Of a DNA stretch of 64,000 nucleotides, positions 35,386 through 43,405 are shown in pieces. The notes under the pieces were generated by a model, which saw nothing but the letters and a program-made list of their open reading frames with translations, did no database searches and was not told where the DNA came from. The position numbers and the translations under genes are program-made. Within the stretch, counting starts at the first letter, position 1. Each line of letters begins with the position of its first letter. The DNA comes from Acidobacteriota bacterium (GTDB lineage Bacteria > Acidobacteriota > Vicinamibacteria > Marinacidobacterales > Marinacidobacteraceae), in NCBI GenBank assembly GCA_022828085.1, contig JAJEIY010000007.1:1-64000 (forward strand), read 5' to 3'.

Positions 35386-36600
35386 CTACGCCCAGACGTC
35401 CCTCAGCACCCGGAGCGCGTTCCCGCCCATCACCTTGCCGATGTCCTCGTCGGAGTAACCGTGCTTCACCAGCCAGCGGAGGATGTTCTTCGAGCCCTCC
35501 ACCGGGTTCTCGATCCCGGCGACATAGGGAACCCGGTCGAAGGCGGGCGCCCCGCTTCCCGCGCTCGCCTTCTTGATGGAAAGCGCCGCGGAGTACACCC
35601 CGTGGAGCCCGACGTGGTCGCCGAACACCGTGTCCGGCCCGAAACCGACGTAGTCCATCCCCACGAGGTCCTTCACGTACTCGAAGTGCTCCATGAAGGA
35701 CTCGAGGCTGTGCCGGGGATGGTTCTCGGTGAGCGTCGTGTGCGGGGCGGCTTCGATCCCGATGATGCCGCCCTTGTCGGCGCAGGCCTGCAGCACATCG
35801 TCCGGGGCCATCCGCCGGGTGTTCCAGAGCGACCGGGCCCCGATGTGGGTGATCGAGACGGGCTTTTGGCTCGCCGCGATGACGTCCAGGGTCGTCTGAT
35901 CGCCGCAGTGCGCGGTGTCGATCAGCATCCCGACCTTGTTCATGCGCTCGACGACCTGATGACCGAACGCGGTCAGCCCTCCGTCGTTCGCTTCCTTCAG
36001 CCCGCTCCCGAGCGCGTTCGACTCGCTGTAGGTGATCCCCATCTCGCGGACGCCGAAACCGTGGAGGACTTCCACCCGATCGAGCTCGTTCTCGATGGGC
36101 GCCGCGCCCTCGATGGCCGCCACCCAGGCGATCCGTCCCTCGGCGTGGGCCCGGAGGATGTCGTCCACCGTCCGGCAGTGGATGAGAAAGTCCTGGTGGG
36201 CGATGTCGGCGAGGCGCATCCCGAGGTCGTGGAGGACTTCGTTCCACTTCCAGCCCGTGCGCGACTCGATCCGGCAGATGCCGTCGAGGAGGTTGTCGAA
36301 CACACAGTCCCAGTCGGACTGGGCCAGCGCCTCGAAGGGAGTGAAGACCCTTCCCTCGCGAACGTACGCGGGGGTCCGGTGGATGTCTCGGGGAAAGCTG
36401 CCGAGATGTTCGTGCAGCGAAATCAGCACCAGCTCCCCGGCGAGGCGCTCCGCGCGGGCCTCCTCTTCGGGCGACAGCGGAACCGGGTGCGCCGGAAAGA
36501 GTTCGGCGTCCTCCACCAGGTCCTCGGGCGGATAGTCCTCGCCCGGAGTCAGATAGCCGAAGGAGCGGTACCCGTCGGCGCCGCGCTTTTGTCGTCCCAT
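35386..36600 (-). CDS. Membrane dipeptidase (peptidase M19)
   Basis: This 404-residue zinc peptidase of the renal-dipeptidase family cleaves dipeptides, including D-amino-acid or beta-lactam-like ones. Metal-site segments are visible: LISLHEHLGSF (HxE where most members have HxD), AIEGAAPIEN, LIDTAHCGDQT, SITHIGARSLW and GFGPDTVFGDH. There is no signal peptide, so it is predicted to be cytoplasmic unless exported otherwise. It heads a run of five genes ending with the SDR at 32375; four have overlapping or nearly overlapping ends, indicating one transcript. Confidence 0.92.
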   Translation of the reverse strand: MGRQKRGADGYRSFGYLTPGEDYPPEDLVEDAELFPAHPVPLSPEEEARAERLAGELVLISLHEHLGSFPRDIHRTPAYVREGRVFTPFEALAQSDWDCVFDNLLDGICRIESRTGWKWNEVLHDLGMRLADIAHQDFLIHCRTVDDILRAHAEGRIAWVAAIEGAAPIENELDRVEVLHGFGVREMGITYSESNALGSGLKEANDGGLTAFGHQVVERMNKVGMLIDTAHCGDQTTLDVIAASQKPVSITHIGARSLWNTRRMAPDDVLQACADKGGIIGIEAAPHTTLTENHPRHSLESFMEHFEYVKDLVGMDYVGFGPDTVFGDHVGLHGVYSAALSIKKASAGSGAPAFDRVPYVAGIENPVEGSKNILRWLVKHGYSDEDIGKVMGGNALRVLRDVWA

Positions 36601-36713
36601 GAATCGATGCTACCAGCGGCGGAGTGCAGCCTTCAGACCGGCCTCCTGCCCGCGAGAAGCACAGGTCCCGCGATGTCCCGCGGTTGCGGCAGGTGGCCCG
36701 AAGCGTTATCTTA

Positions 36714-36730
36714 CTTTAGGCTTACCAAAG
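36714..36730. promoter_or_regulatory. Possible operator upstream of the toxin-antitoxin pair
   Basis: CTTTAGGCTTACCAAAG is an imperfect palindrome (outer CTTT/AAAG arms) in an AT-rich patch, 19 bases before the antitoxin start. AbrB-type antitoxins usually bind such sites to repress their own operon. The symmetry is weak, so this is only a candidate. Confidence 0.25.
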
Positions 36731-36748
36731 ACCTGCCGGAGGGTTGCC

Positions 36749-37024
36749 ATGTCCAGGATCGAACCATCCACAACCACCCTTTCGACCAAAGGTCAGGTCA
36801 TCCTCCCGAAACCGATTCGGCAGGCGCTCGGTTGGGAGGCGGGAGAGAGGCTGATCGTCGAACGGACGCTCGACGGCGTACGGCTGAAGCCGGTACCGAT
36901 CTTCCCGAGGACCCGTGTCGAAGACGTCTCCGGATGCCTCGCGTTCGAGGGTACGCCGAAGTCGCTGGCGGAAATGGAGGCCGGTGTCCTGGCGGAAGCG
37001 AGGCGGCGCCATGCGGGCGATTGA
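36749..37024 (+). CDS. AbrB/MazE-type antitoxin
   Basis: This 91-residue protein has an N-terminal swapped-hairpin AbrB DNA-binding domain (TTLSTKGQVILPKPIRQALGW, then GERLIVERTLDGVRLKPV). A C-terminal acidic tail (VEDVSGCLAFEGTPKSLAEMEAGVLAEARRR) probably wraps the toxin. The ATG at 36749 is preceded by GGAGGGTT. Its last 14 bases overlap the PIN toxin gene, the normal arrangement for a vapBC-like pair. It should autoregulate the operon. Confidence 0.9.
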   Translation: MSRIEPSTTTLSTKGQVILPKPIRQALGWEAGERLIVERTLDGVRLKPVPIFPRTRVEDVSGCLAFEGTPKSLAEMEAGVLAEARRRHAGD

Positions 37025-37397
37025 CACCAACGTCGTCGTCCGTCATCTGGTGGGTGACGAACCGGAGCAGGCGGCCCGCGCGACAGCCGTGATCGCTGCG
37101 GGACAAGTCTTCGTGAGCACCACCGTCCTGCTCGAGAGCGACTGGGTTCTACGCAGTACCTACGGCTATTCCAGTACTCAGGTCGCCGCTGCGCTGCGCG
37201 CCCTTGCGGGTCTCGAGGAGGTAACCGTCGAGGATCCCCTCCTCCTCGCGGAAGCCCTGGATCGAGCGGAGCGGGGCATGGACTTCGCCGATGCGCTGCA
37301 CCTCGGCGCTGCAACGCAGTGCGAAGCGATGCTGACGTTCGACCGCCGGTTCATCCGGGCCGCCGCGGACGCCCGCATAACGGTTCGGGAACCCTGA
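37011..37397 (+). CDS. vapC: PIN-domain ribonuclease toxin (VapC type)
   Basis: This 128-residue PIN nuclease carries the acidic metal-binding set: Asp5 in AIDTNVVVRH, Glu in LLESDWVL, Asp in DFADALHLG and the final Asp of TFDRRF. VapC toxins cleave tRNA or rRNA and are held inactive by the partner antitoxin. I start it at ATG 37011, where the motif begins, overlapping the antitoxin by 14 bases. Confidence 0.92.
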   Translation: MRAIDTNVVVRHLVGDEPEQAARATAVIAAGQVFVSTTVLLESDWVLRSTYGYSSTQVAAALRALAGLEEVTVEDPLLLAEALDRAERGMDFADALHLGAATQCEAMLTFDRRFIRAAADARITVREP

Positions 37398-37585
37398 ACC
37401 CCGGCCAAAACGACCCTGACGGCGTACCGGCCGGAAACACCGGCCTGCGGCCAGTCGCTGCGAAGACGCAAGACGCCCGATCACGGGGACGGCTTGGAGC
37501 GCCGACCTCCGCGGCAGGTTCGGACTAAGGGTAAAACCTGCCGAACGAAGTCAGCTCCGGTCGGGGATCCCCCGGGGACCGAGTG

Positions 37586-38488
37586 CTAGTTCCCCCCGGC
37601 CGCGATGGTGGTTCCGGCGGCGTCCTCGCAGTAGCGGGCGATAGCCGCGTGGTCCTCGCGCGCGTGACCGTTGTCAACCAGCGTTTTCACGAACTGGCGG
37701 ACGATCGTCGTAAACGGAATCGGGCTCGCGCTTCCGCCGGCAGCGGCGAGGGCGTTGTCGAGGTCCTTGAGGTGGAGTTCGAGGCGGAAGCCCGGCTTCC
37801 AGTCGCCCGCGATCATCTTGCCCGCCTTGGCGTTCAGGACGGCGCTCCCGGCCAGGCCGCCCTGAATCGCGGCGACCACCACCGCCGGGTCGAGGCCGGA
37901 CCGGACGGCGAAGACGAGCGCCTCCCCCACGGCCTGGATGTTCGCGGCCACGATCATCTGGTTCGCGAGCTTCACCGTGTTGCCGGCGCCGGCCGGGCCG
38001 CAGCGGACCGCGCTCTTTCCGAGAACGTCGAACACCGGACCGAGCGCCTTGAAGGCGGCCTCCTCCCCGCCGGCCATGATCGCGAGTTCCCCGGCGATGG
38101 CGCCGGGCTCTCCCCCGCTCACCGGCGCATCCACGAAGGCGACCCCGCGCTCGCTGGCGGCGGCGGCGATCTTTCGGGAGACCCCGGGCTCGATCGAGGA
38201 CATGTCCGTCACCAGCGCCGGCAGTTCCGGGGCGGCAAGAACGCCCCCCGGTCCGAGCATCACCAGCTCCGAGTCCGGCGAATCCGGCAGCATCAGGATG
38301 ACGGCATCCCGTCCGCTCGCGCATTCGGCGCCCGATCCGGCGCGCCGGGCGCCGGCGGCGACAAGCTCGTCCACCGGTCCCGGCGAGCGGCTGTGTACGG
38401 TCACCTCGAAGCCGGCGTCGAGCAGGTTCTTCGCCATGGGCTTGCCCATGACCCCGAGACCAATGAATCCGATCGTGTTGAGTGACAT
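37586..38488 (-). CDS. Tartronate semialdehyde / 3-hydroxyisobutyrate dehydrogenase-family reductase
   Basis: This 300-residue beta-hydroxyacid dehydrogenase has the NAD(P) fingerprint GFIGLGVMGKPMAKNL at residues 7-22, the substrate segment DAPVSGGEPGA and the catalytic Lys in GNTVKLANQ. It most resembles 2-hydroxy-3-oxopropionate reductase (GarR), which reduces tartronate semialdehyde to glycerate, but the 3-hydroxyisobutyrate branch cannot be excluded. It is a single gene diverging from the arsenosugar-type genes. The 188-bp gap after the toxin gene holds only a short GC palindrome. Confidence 0.88.
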   Translation of the reverse strand: MSLNTIGFIGLGVMGKPMAKNLLDAGFEVTVHSRSPGPVDELVAAGARRAGSGAECASGRDAVILMLPDSPDSELVMLGPGGVLAAPELPALVTDMSSIEPGVSRKIAAAASERGVAFVDAPVSGGEPGAIAGELAIMAGGEEAAFKALGPVFDVLGKSAVRCGPAGAGNTVKLANQMIVAANIQAVGEALVFAVRSGLDPAVVVAAIQGGLAGSAVLNAKAGKMIAGDWKPGFRLELHLKDLDNALAAAGGSASPIPFTTIVRQFVKTLVDNGHAREDHAAIARYCEDAAGTTIAAGGN

Positions 38489-38599
38489 GATGGACCGAGG
38501 CTACCACCGCGATGGGGCTCCTCCGGCCGCTCCGAACGCCTTCGGAGCAGCCGCGCTAGCCTTGCGGATGACGACACAAGAACCGATTGGAGATGTTGG

Positions 38600-38932
38600 G
38601 TGAGTCACTACTACGACGACCATGATCTGTCCCGGTTCGGGGAAATGGGCCGCAACGCGCCCGACCTGTGGGACAAGTTCAACGACTGGTACCAGGCGAC
38701 GTTCCGGGAGGGCTCGCTCAGCGGGCGGGAGAAGGCGCTGATCGCGCTCGGCGTCGCTCACGCTCTGCAGTGCCCCTACTGCATCGACGCCTGGTCGCAG
38801 GAGTGCCTGGAGAAGGGTTCGAACCTCGAGCAGATGACGGAGGCGGTCCACGTCGCGGCCGCCATCCGGGGCGGAGCGGCGCTCGTCCACGGTGTGCAGA
38901 TGCGAAAGCGGAATGCCCAGTTGAGCATGTAG
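38600..38932 (+). CDS. AhpD-like protein of the arsenosugar-associated type
   Basis: This small helical carboxymuconolactone decarboxylase/AhpD-fold protein (110 residues) has the redox motif CPYC at Cys58-Cys61, followed by the family's IDAWSQECLEKG. Proteins of this type sit next to arsS in many bacteria and are annotated as arsenosugar biosynthesis-associated peroxidase-like proteins. It begins at GTG 38600, and its stop is three bases before arsS. Its exact reaction is unknown; a thiol-based role with the rSAM enzyme is inferred. Confidence 0.87.
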   Translation: MSHYYDDHDLSRFGEMGRNAPDLWDKFNDWYQATFREGSLSGREKALIALGVAHALQCPYCIDAWSQECLEKGSNLEQMTEAVHVAAAIRGGAALVHGVQMRKRNAQLSM

Positions 38933-38935
38933 GTC

Positions 38936-39955
38936 ATGGAAGCCCAGCTGGAACTCCCGACCCGGAACGCGCACTTTTCGCCGCGCCCGTCCGGGAACCG
39001 GTTCCCGTCCTTCAACTCCCGGCTTGCCCGCCACGGGCTCCACCCCCTCCGCGCCACGGGAATCGAGGTCTTCCAGATCAACGTCGGAAAGCTCTGCAAC
39101 CAGAAATGCCGGCACTGCCACGTGGATGCGGGGCCGGACCGCACCGAGCGGATGACCCGCGAGACCGCGGAGTCCTGTATCCGGGCCCTCGAACTGACGG
39201 ATGCGCCCACGGTGGACATCACCGGCGGCGCGCCGGAGCTGAACGAAAACTTCCGCTACCTGGTGGACGCTTCCCGGGCCCTCGGACGCCACGTGATGGA
39301 CCGTTCGAATCTCACGGTGCTGCTCCTCAGGTCCCAGTCCGACCTGGCCCGATTCCTCGCGGACCGTGAGGTGGAGATCGTGGCCAGCCTTCCGTACTTC
39401 CTGGCGGAGCGCACCGACGCGCAGCGCGGGGCGGGAGTCTTCGACAAGTCCATCCAGGCGCTCAAGCTGCTGAACCGCCTGGGGTACGGCCGGGATCCGG
39501 CTCTACGCCTCAACCTGGTCTACAACCCCACCGGCGCGTTCCTTCCGGGCGATCAGGACGCACTGGAGCGCGAGTTCAAGCGGGAACTCGACCGGCGCTA
39601 CGGGATCGGGTTCGACCGGCTCTACGCGATCACCAACCTCCCGATCAGCCGGTTTCTGGACTTCCTGCTGGAATCCGGGAACTACGAGCGATACATGGAA
39701 AGGCTGGTGAACGCCTTCAACCCGGCGGCGGCGCGGGCGGTCATGTGCCGGAACACCCTTTCCGTCGGCTGGGACGGCCAGCTCTACGACTGCGATTTCA
39801 ACCAGATGCTGGACGAGACCGTGAGTTTCGGCGCCCCCGCCCACATCCGGGACTTCTCCCCGGAACTGCTGGAGAATCGCCGGATCGTCACCGGCCTCCA
39901 CTGCTACGGCTGTACCGCCGGCGCCGGCTCCAGTTGCGGAGGGACGACGGCTTGA
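38936..39955 (+). CDS. arsS: Radical SAM protein ArsS (arsenosugar biosynthesis type)
   Basis: This 339-residue radical SAM enzyme has cluster motif CNQKCRHC (Cys54, Cys58, Cys61) and DITGGAPELN for SAM binding. Its C-terminal DUF3641-type cysteine-rich part includes MCRNTLSVGWDGQLYDCDFN and CYGCTAGAGSSCGG. ArsS in cyanobacteria transfers a 5-deoxyadenosyl group to dimethylarsenite in arsenosugar synthesis. Here it is paired with the AhpD-like gene upstream and overlaps an alcohol dehydrogenase downstream (TTGA). An arsM methyltransferase gene is not in this window, so the substrate is inferred from the family. Confidence 0.9.
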   Translation: MEAQLELPTRNAHFSPRPSGNRFPSFNSRLARHGLHPLRATGIEVFQINVGKLCNQKCRHCHVDAGPDRTERMTRETAESCIRALELTDAPTVDITGGAPELNENFRYLVDASRALGRHVMDRSNLTVLLLRSQSDLARFLADREVEIVASLPYFLAERTDAQRGAGVFDKSIQALKLLNRLGYGRDPALRLNLVYNPTGAFLPGDQDALEREFKRELDRRYGIGFDRLYAITNLPISRFLDFLLESGNYERYMERLVNAFNPAAARAVMCRNTLSVGWDGQLYDCDFNQMLDETVSFGAPAHIRDFSPELLENRRIVTGLHCYGCTAGAGSSCGGTTA

Positions 39956-41049
39956 GGCGAACGGCGCGGGCGGCGGTGCTGGCCGCGCCGAGCCGCCCCG
40001 CCGAACTCCGGGAGTTTCCGGTCCCGGCGCCCCGACCCGGGGAGATTCTGCTGGAGACCCTCGCTTCCGAGGTGTGCGGGACCGATGTGCACCTCCGGGA
40101 CGGGCGCCTGGCCGGGGTGCCCTATCCCATCATCCCCGGCCACGTGAGCGTCGGCCGCGTCGTCGAAGCGAACGAGGTGGCGCAGGACGCGGTCGGCAAT
40201 CCCCTCGCCGCCGGGAGCGTGGTGTCCTTCTTCGACGTCCACGCGACCTGCCATTCCTGCTACCAGTGCCTGGTGGCGCGCCAGCCGAACCGGTGCCCGT
40301 CGCGCCGGGTGTACGGAATCACCTATTCCGCGGAGGAAGGGCTGCTCGGCGGGTGGGCGGAGAACATCCTGCTCCTTCCCGGGGTCCGGACCGTAGTCCT
40401 CCCCGGCGAGCTGTCGGTCGATGACCTGATCGGCGGAGGCTGCGGGCTTTTCACGGGGTTCGCGGCGGTGGACCGGGCGGAGGTCCGTCTCGGGGACAGC
40501 GTGGTGGTGCAGGGGGTGGGCCCGGTGGGGCTCGCGGCCATCGCCTTCGCGCGGATCTCCGGCGCCGGCGCGGTCCTGGCGGTCGGGGAACCCCGGGCGC
40601 GCCGCGATCTCGCCCGCCGCCTGGGCGCGGACGAGTCCCTCCCGCTGGCGGATACGAATTCGGACGAACGGGTGGGACGGGTACAGGCCGCCACCGGCGG
40701 GCGCGGCGCCGATGTGGTCATCGAGGCGAGCGGGAACCCCCAGGCGGTGCCCGAGGGTTTCGCCATGCTGCGCGACGGGGGACGCTATGTCGTGGTGGGG
40801 CACTACACCGACGCGGGCGCGGTTCCGGTGAACCCGCACGTGGACATCAACCGCAAGCACGCCGACATCCGCGGCCAGTGGGGGAGCGAGTTCCACCACT
40901 GGACCCGGGCGCTCGACACCCTGGTCCGCTACCGGCGGCAGCTTCCGTTCGCGGACGTGATCGGCCGCCGCTACCGGCTCGAAGAGGCCAACCAGGCGCT
41001 CGACGATGTGGAGGCGCTCCGGGTCACCAAGGCGGTCATCACTCCGTAA
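39952..41049 (+). CDS. Zinc-dependent alcohol dehydrogenase family protein
   Basis: This 365-residue medium-chain dehydrogenase/reductase has a catalytic-zinc segment EVCGTDVHLRDGR, HVSVGRV for the second ligand region, a structural-zinc cysteine set (CHSCYQCLVARQPNRC), and the NAD loop VVQGVGPVGLAAI. I start it at TTG 39952, which overlaps the arsS stop as TTGA; this suggests the three genes form one transcript. The substrate is unknown; threonine/sorbitol-type or phosphonate-linked dehydrogenases share this pattern. Its end overlaps the convergent DUF488 gene by 11 bases. Confidence 0.88.
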   Translation: MRRTARAAVLAAPSRPAELREFPVPAPRPGEILLETLASEVCGTDVHLRDGRLAGVPYPIIPGHVSVGRVVEANEVAQDAVGNPLAAGSVVSFFDVHATCHSCYQCLVARQPNRCPSRRVYGITYSAEEGLLGGWAENILLLPGVRTVVLPGELSVDDLIGGGCGLFTGFAAVDRAEVRLGDSVVVQGVGPVGLAAIAFARISGAGAVLAVGEPRARRDLARRLGADESLPLADTNSDERVGRVQAATGGRGADVVIEASGNPQAVPEGFAMLRDGGRYVVVGHYTDAGAVPVNPHVDINRKHADIRGQWGSEFHHWTRALDTLVRYRRQLPFADVIGRRYRLEEANQALDDVEALRVTKAVITP

Positions 41050-41674
41050 CCCGGGCGCGCGCCGGATCCGTCCAGGCGATTTCCCGGGCACGCCGCGCGA
41101 GCGCCTCCTCGCGCTGTTCTTCGCGCGTCCGGAACATGTCGCGCGGCGGCATCCCGCTCGCGGCGCACAGCCGGTCCAGCACCTCCTCCTGCGACACGAG
41201 GCCGCCATCCGGCAGCAGGTGGGTGACCGAAGCCCCGCGCTTCCGCAGTACCGGCGAGACCAGGATGGTGCGATGGCAGTTGGCCGGATCCCGCTCGGCG
41301 CAGAGCAGCGCGAGGCGGGTGTGGGCCGCTTCCTCCAGGACCTGCGTGATCCCCCGGAGGAAGAGTCCCGTCCGAGCCAGGCGTGAGAACCGCACCCGCC
41401 CTTCCTCGTCGTAGCAGACTGGATCCGGGGACCGTGCGCCCAGTTCGGCGCCCAGGAAGAGATAACGGACGCCGTGCTCCCGGAGCGACCGTTCGAGAGG
41501 GCGGCGGTTGAACTGCGGATACCGCCGGCTGTAGGGAACGGAACGCACGTCCGCGACGGCCGCCACCCGATGCTGCCCGAGCAGCGCCAGGAACGCACCG
41601 AGGGGGTGGCTGGAATGTCCGACGGTGAACACCGCCGGCGCGTCCGCGCGGCTGGCTGGACGTACCATGGTCAC
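41039..41674 (-). CDS. DUF488 family protein
   Basis: This 211-residue protein has the DUF488 signature: TVGHSSHPLGAFLALLGQHRVAAVADVRSVPYSRRYPQFN, then GVRYLFLGAELG and LALLCAERDPANCHR, with the cysteine and arginine conserved in the family. The biochemical function of DUF488 is not established. It starts at ATG 41674 or the ATG two codons later. It converges on the alcohol dehydrogenase, with an 11-base overlap of coding ends, and diverges from the methyltransferase at 41707. Confidence 0.87.
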   Translation of the reverse strand: MTMVRPASRADAPAVFTVGHSSHPLGAFLALLGQHRVAAVADVRSVPYSRRYPQFNRRPLERSLREHGVRYLFLGAELGARSPDPVCYDEEGRVRFSRLARTGLFLRGITQVLEEAAHTRLALLCAERDPANCHRTILVSPVLRKRGASVTHLLPDGGLVSQEEVLDRLCAASGMPPRDMFRTREEQREEALARRAREIAWTDPARARVTE

Positions 41675-41706
41675 GACAGGTTCTCAATTCTTCGGGGAAG
41701 GGGCTC

Positions 41707-42618
41707 GTGATCGTCGAACCGCGTCCGCTGCGGGAGTCCGAAAACCAGGCCCGCGTACGCGGCAGCCAGACCGCCGAAATGGTGGCGGCGGCGCGGGCGG
41801 GCCACTTCGCCCGGGGAAAGCGGCCGCTCGTGACCGAGGATCCCTACGCGATCCACCTCGCGGGGGAACGCTGGCGGCGGGTGATCGGCTCGAGCTGGCG
41901 CCACTGGCTGGTCACCCGGGTGCTGCTCCGGAAGGTCATCCCGACCACGACCTTCGTGCTCATCCGGGCACGGTTCACGGACGACCGGGTCCTCACGGCC
42001 GCGGAGCGGGGAGTTCGGCAACTCGTGATCCTGGGGGCGGGCTTCGATACGTTCGCGCTGCGCTATCCGGATCTCGGGGTTCAGGTGTTCGAAGTGGATC
42101 TTCCCGCGAGCGCGGCGCTCAAACGGGAACGGCTCGCCGCCGCGGATATTGCGGTCCCGGAGCACCTGCACTTCGTCGAGGTGGACTTCGAGCGCGACCC
42201 ACTGGACGAACGCCTTCTCGAGGCGGGCTTCGACCGGGGCACACCCGCGTTCTTCAGTTGGATGGGCGTGACGTATTACCTTGCCCCGGAAGCGGTAACC
42301 CAAACGCTGGCCCGGGTCACCGGCCTGTCGGCGCCCGGATCGGAGCTGACTCTCGACTACATGAACGCCCGCGAGTGCGTCCCGGCGGAGGAACTCGCGC
42401 TGTTCGACAGCCTGGTCCGTTTCGTGGAGAAACACGGCGAACCGATGATCACCCGGTTCGATCCGGGCTCGGTGGTGGATCGGATGGGCCTCACCGGAGG
42501 ATGGGACGTACTGCAACACGAGTTCCCGGCGGCGGACCCGGGTCCCTACCTGGGCGGCCGGACGGACCTGCCCCGGGTGGCGCCGCTGTTCCGGATGCTG
42601 CACCTGCGCCGGACGTAG
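41707..42618 (+). CDS. SAM-dependent methyltransferase of the LCMT family
   Basis: This 303-residue protein is of the leucine carboxyl methyltransferase-like class (often annotated as putative SAM methyltransferase). Marks are the N-terminal ARAGHFARGKRPLVTEDPYAIHLAG, the SAM loop LVILGAGFDTFALR, VFEVDLPASAALKRERL for the ribose site, and FFSWMGVTYYL. It begins at GTG 41707. The family usually methylates carboxyl or hydroxyl groups of small molecules; some members act on polyketides. It is not ArsM, despite its position 660 bp after the arsS operon, because it lacks the ArsM cysteines. Confidence 0.87.
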   Translation: MIVEPRPLRESENQARVRGSQTAEMVAAARAGHFARGKRPLVTEDPYAIHLAGERWRRVIGSSWRHWLVTRVLLRKVIPTTTFVLIRARFTDDRVLTAAERGVRQLVILGAGFDTFALRYPDLGVQVFEVDLPASAALKRERLAAADIAVPEHLHFVEVDFERDPLDERLLEAGFDRGTPAFFSWMGVTYYLAPEAVTQTLARVTGLSAPGSELTLDYMNARECVPAEELALFDSLVRFVEKHGEPMITRFDPGSVVDRMGLTGGWDVLQHEFPAADPGPYLGGRTDLPRVAPLFRMLHLRRT

Positions 42619-42659
42619 GCGTCGCCCCCTCCCCGCGCTCGGGTTGCGGCGTGCGCGGC

Positions 42660-42740
42660 GCGGAGCGCCGCGCGTGCCGGTCGGAGACCGGCGTTCCAAG
42701 CCGTACCGCGCTTCTTCCTGGCTGACGGTACGCGCTCTGC
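42660..42740. repeat. 81-bp direct repeat, unit 1
   Basis: This unit is identical to 42801-42881, with a 141-bp period. It contains the 35-bp palindromic motif also at 21-55, then CCGTACCG and CGGTAC arms that can form a second hairpin. After each unit comes a related tail with GGCGTTCCAAC and GTACGGGACACGAAAA. It lies in the 548-bp gap between the methyltransferase and tRNA-His. Confidence 0.85.
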
Positions 42741-42800
42741 AGGCCTGCGGGCCATCTGCCGGCCACAGCCGGCGTTCCAACCGGTACGGGACACGAAAAG

Positions 42801-42881
42801 GCGGAGCGCCGCGCGTGCCGGTCGGAGACCGGCGTTCCAAGCCGTACCGCGCTTCTTCCTGGCTGACGGTACGCGCTCTGC
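42801..42881. repeat. 81-bp direct repeat, unit 2
   Basis: This is an exact copy of 42660-42740. The tail after it is shorter than after unit 1 (about 10-20 bases missing), so the array looks like a decaying tandem duplication. No protein-coding signal is credible across the array. Confidence 0.85.
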
Positions 42882-42970
42882 GGGCCATCTGCGGCGTTCC
42901 AACCCGTACGGGACACGAAAAAACTGACGGCAGCGAACTCGGTTCGCTGCCCGCCGGACCGGGGGGAAAG

Positions 42971-42998
42971 TGTGAAAGGGGGCCCTCCCCCTTTCACA
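42971..42998. repeat. 12-bp perfect palindrome beside an A-run
   Basis: TGTGAAAGGGGG and CCCCCTTTCACA are separated by CCCT and followed by seven A residues. The stem is strong, but a T-run does not follow it on either strand, so it is not a standard intrinsic terminator. It lies between convergent units (methyltransferase and tRNA genes). Confidence 0.6.
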
Positions 42999-43080
42999 AA
43001 AAAACAACGACCAATCGGAATCTCGCCGCAGCGCGCCGCAGGCGCGCAAGGGAGTTCCGATTGCGACGCGAAGCGTCGAG

Positions 43081-43158
43081 CGCTCCAGGAGGGGGGCGCA
43101 GTCGTTCCACGCCTTGACCATCAGGCCTTCCCACGCCCTGCGCCCCCCTCCTGGAGCG
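43081..43158. repeat. 21-bp perfect inverted repeat with 36-bp loop
   Basis: The arms at 43081-43101 and 43138-43158 are exact reverse complements (CGCTCCAGGAGGGGGGCGCA and one more base on the left). The loop carries CGTTCCACGCC and CTTCCCACGCC. It ends nine bases before tRNA-His. It may be a remnant of a mobile element or a processing or termination structure for a transcript entering the gap. Confidence 0.7.
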
Positions 43159-43166
43159 CCCGACGG

Positions 43167-43239
43167 GGTGGATGAGGGGACTCGAACCCCCAACCACCGG
43201 AACCACAATCCGGTGCTCTGCCATTGAGCTACATCCACC
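43167..43239 (-). tRNA. tRNA-His (GTG anticodon)
   Basis: On the minus strand it has acceptor GTGGATG/CATCCAC with a preceding G and discriminator C, the tRNA-His hallmark. It also has D arm TAGCTCAATGGCAGAGCA, anticodon stem CCGGA/TCCGG with loop TTGTGGT, and T arm GGTTCGAGTCC. CCA is not encoded. Confidence 0.95.
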
Positions 43240-43267
43240 ACCGAAATCAGAAGCGGCGGCCGGCTGG

Positions 43268-43341
43268 CGCGCCAGGGAGGATTCGAACCCCCGACCCGCG
43301 GCTTAGAAGGCCGCCGCTCTGTCCAACTGAGCTACTGGCGC
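43268..43341 (-). tRNA. tRNA-Arg (TCT anticodon)
   Basis: On the minus strand it has acceptor GCGCCAG/CTGGCGC, D arm TAGCTCAGTTGGACAGAGC, anticodon stem GCGGC/GCCGC with loop CTTCTAA, and T arm GGTTCGAATCC. The discriminator is G and CCA is not encoded. It reads AGA codons, which are rare in this GC-rich DNA. Confidence 0.94.
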
Positions 43342-43405
43342 TCCCGCGCTTCGTGTTCGGACCCGGCCGCACGGTCGCGAGGCGCCCGCTCGACCTCTTC
43401 TATTG

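Noticed and set aside
41707..42618. ArsM arsenite methyltransferase next to arsS
   Set aside because: The motif set is that of the LCMT-type family, and the ArsM cysteines are not present.
42660..42881. CRISPR array
   Set aside because: Only two 81-bp units with unequal tails and no regular short repeats or spacers, and no cas genes anywhere in the window.
42971..43006. Palindrome with A-run as an intrinsic terminator
   Set aside because: The run is A on the plus strand after the stem. On the minus strand the T-run precedes the stem. Neither gives stem-then-T, so it is kept only as a palindrome.
42644..43241. Open frames in the 42.6-43.2 kb repeat gap
   Set aside because: They translate repeats and tRNA sequence, and show no conserved domain features.
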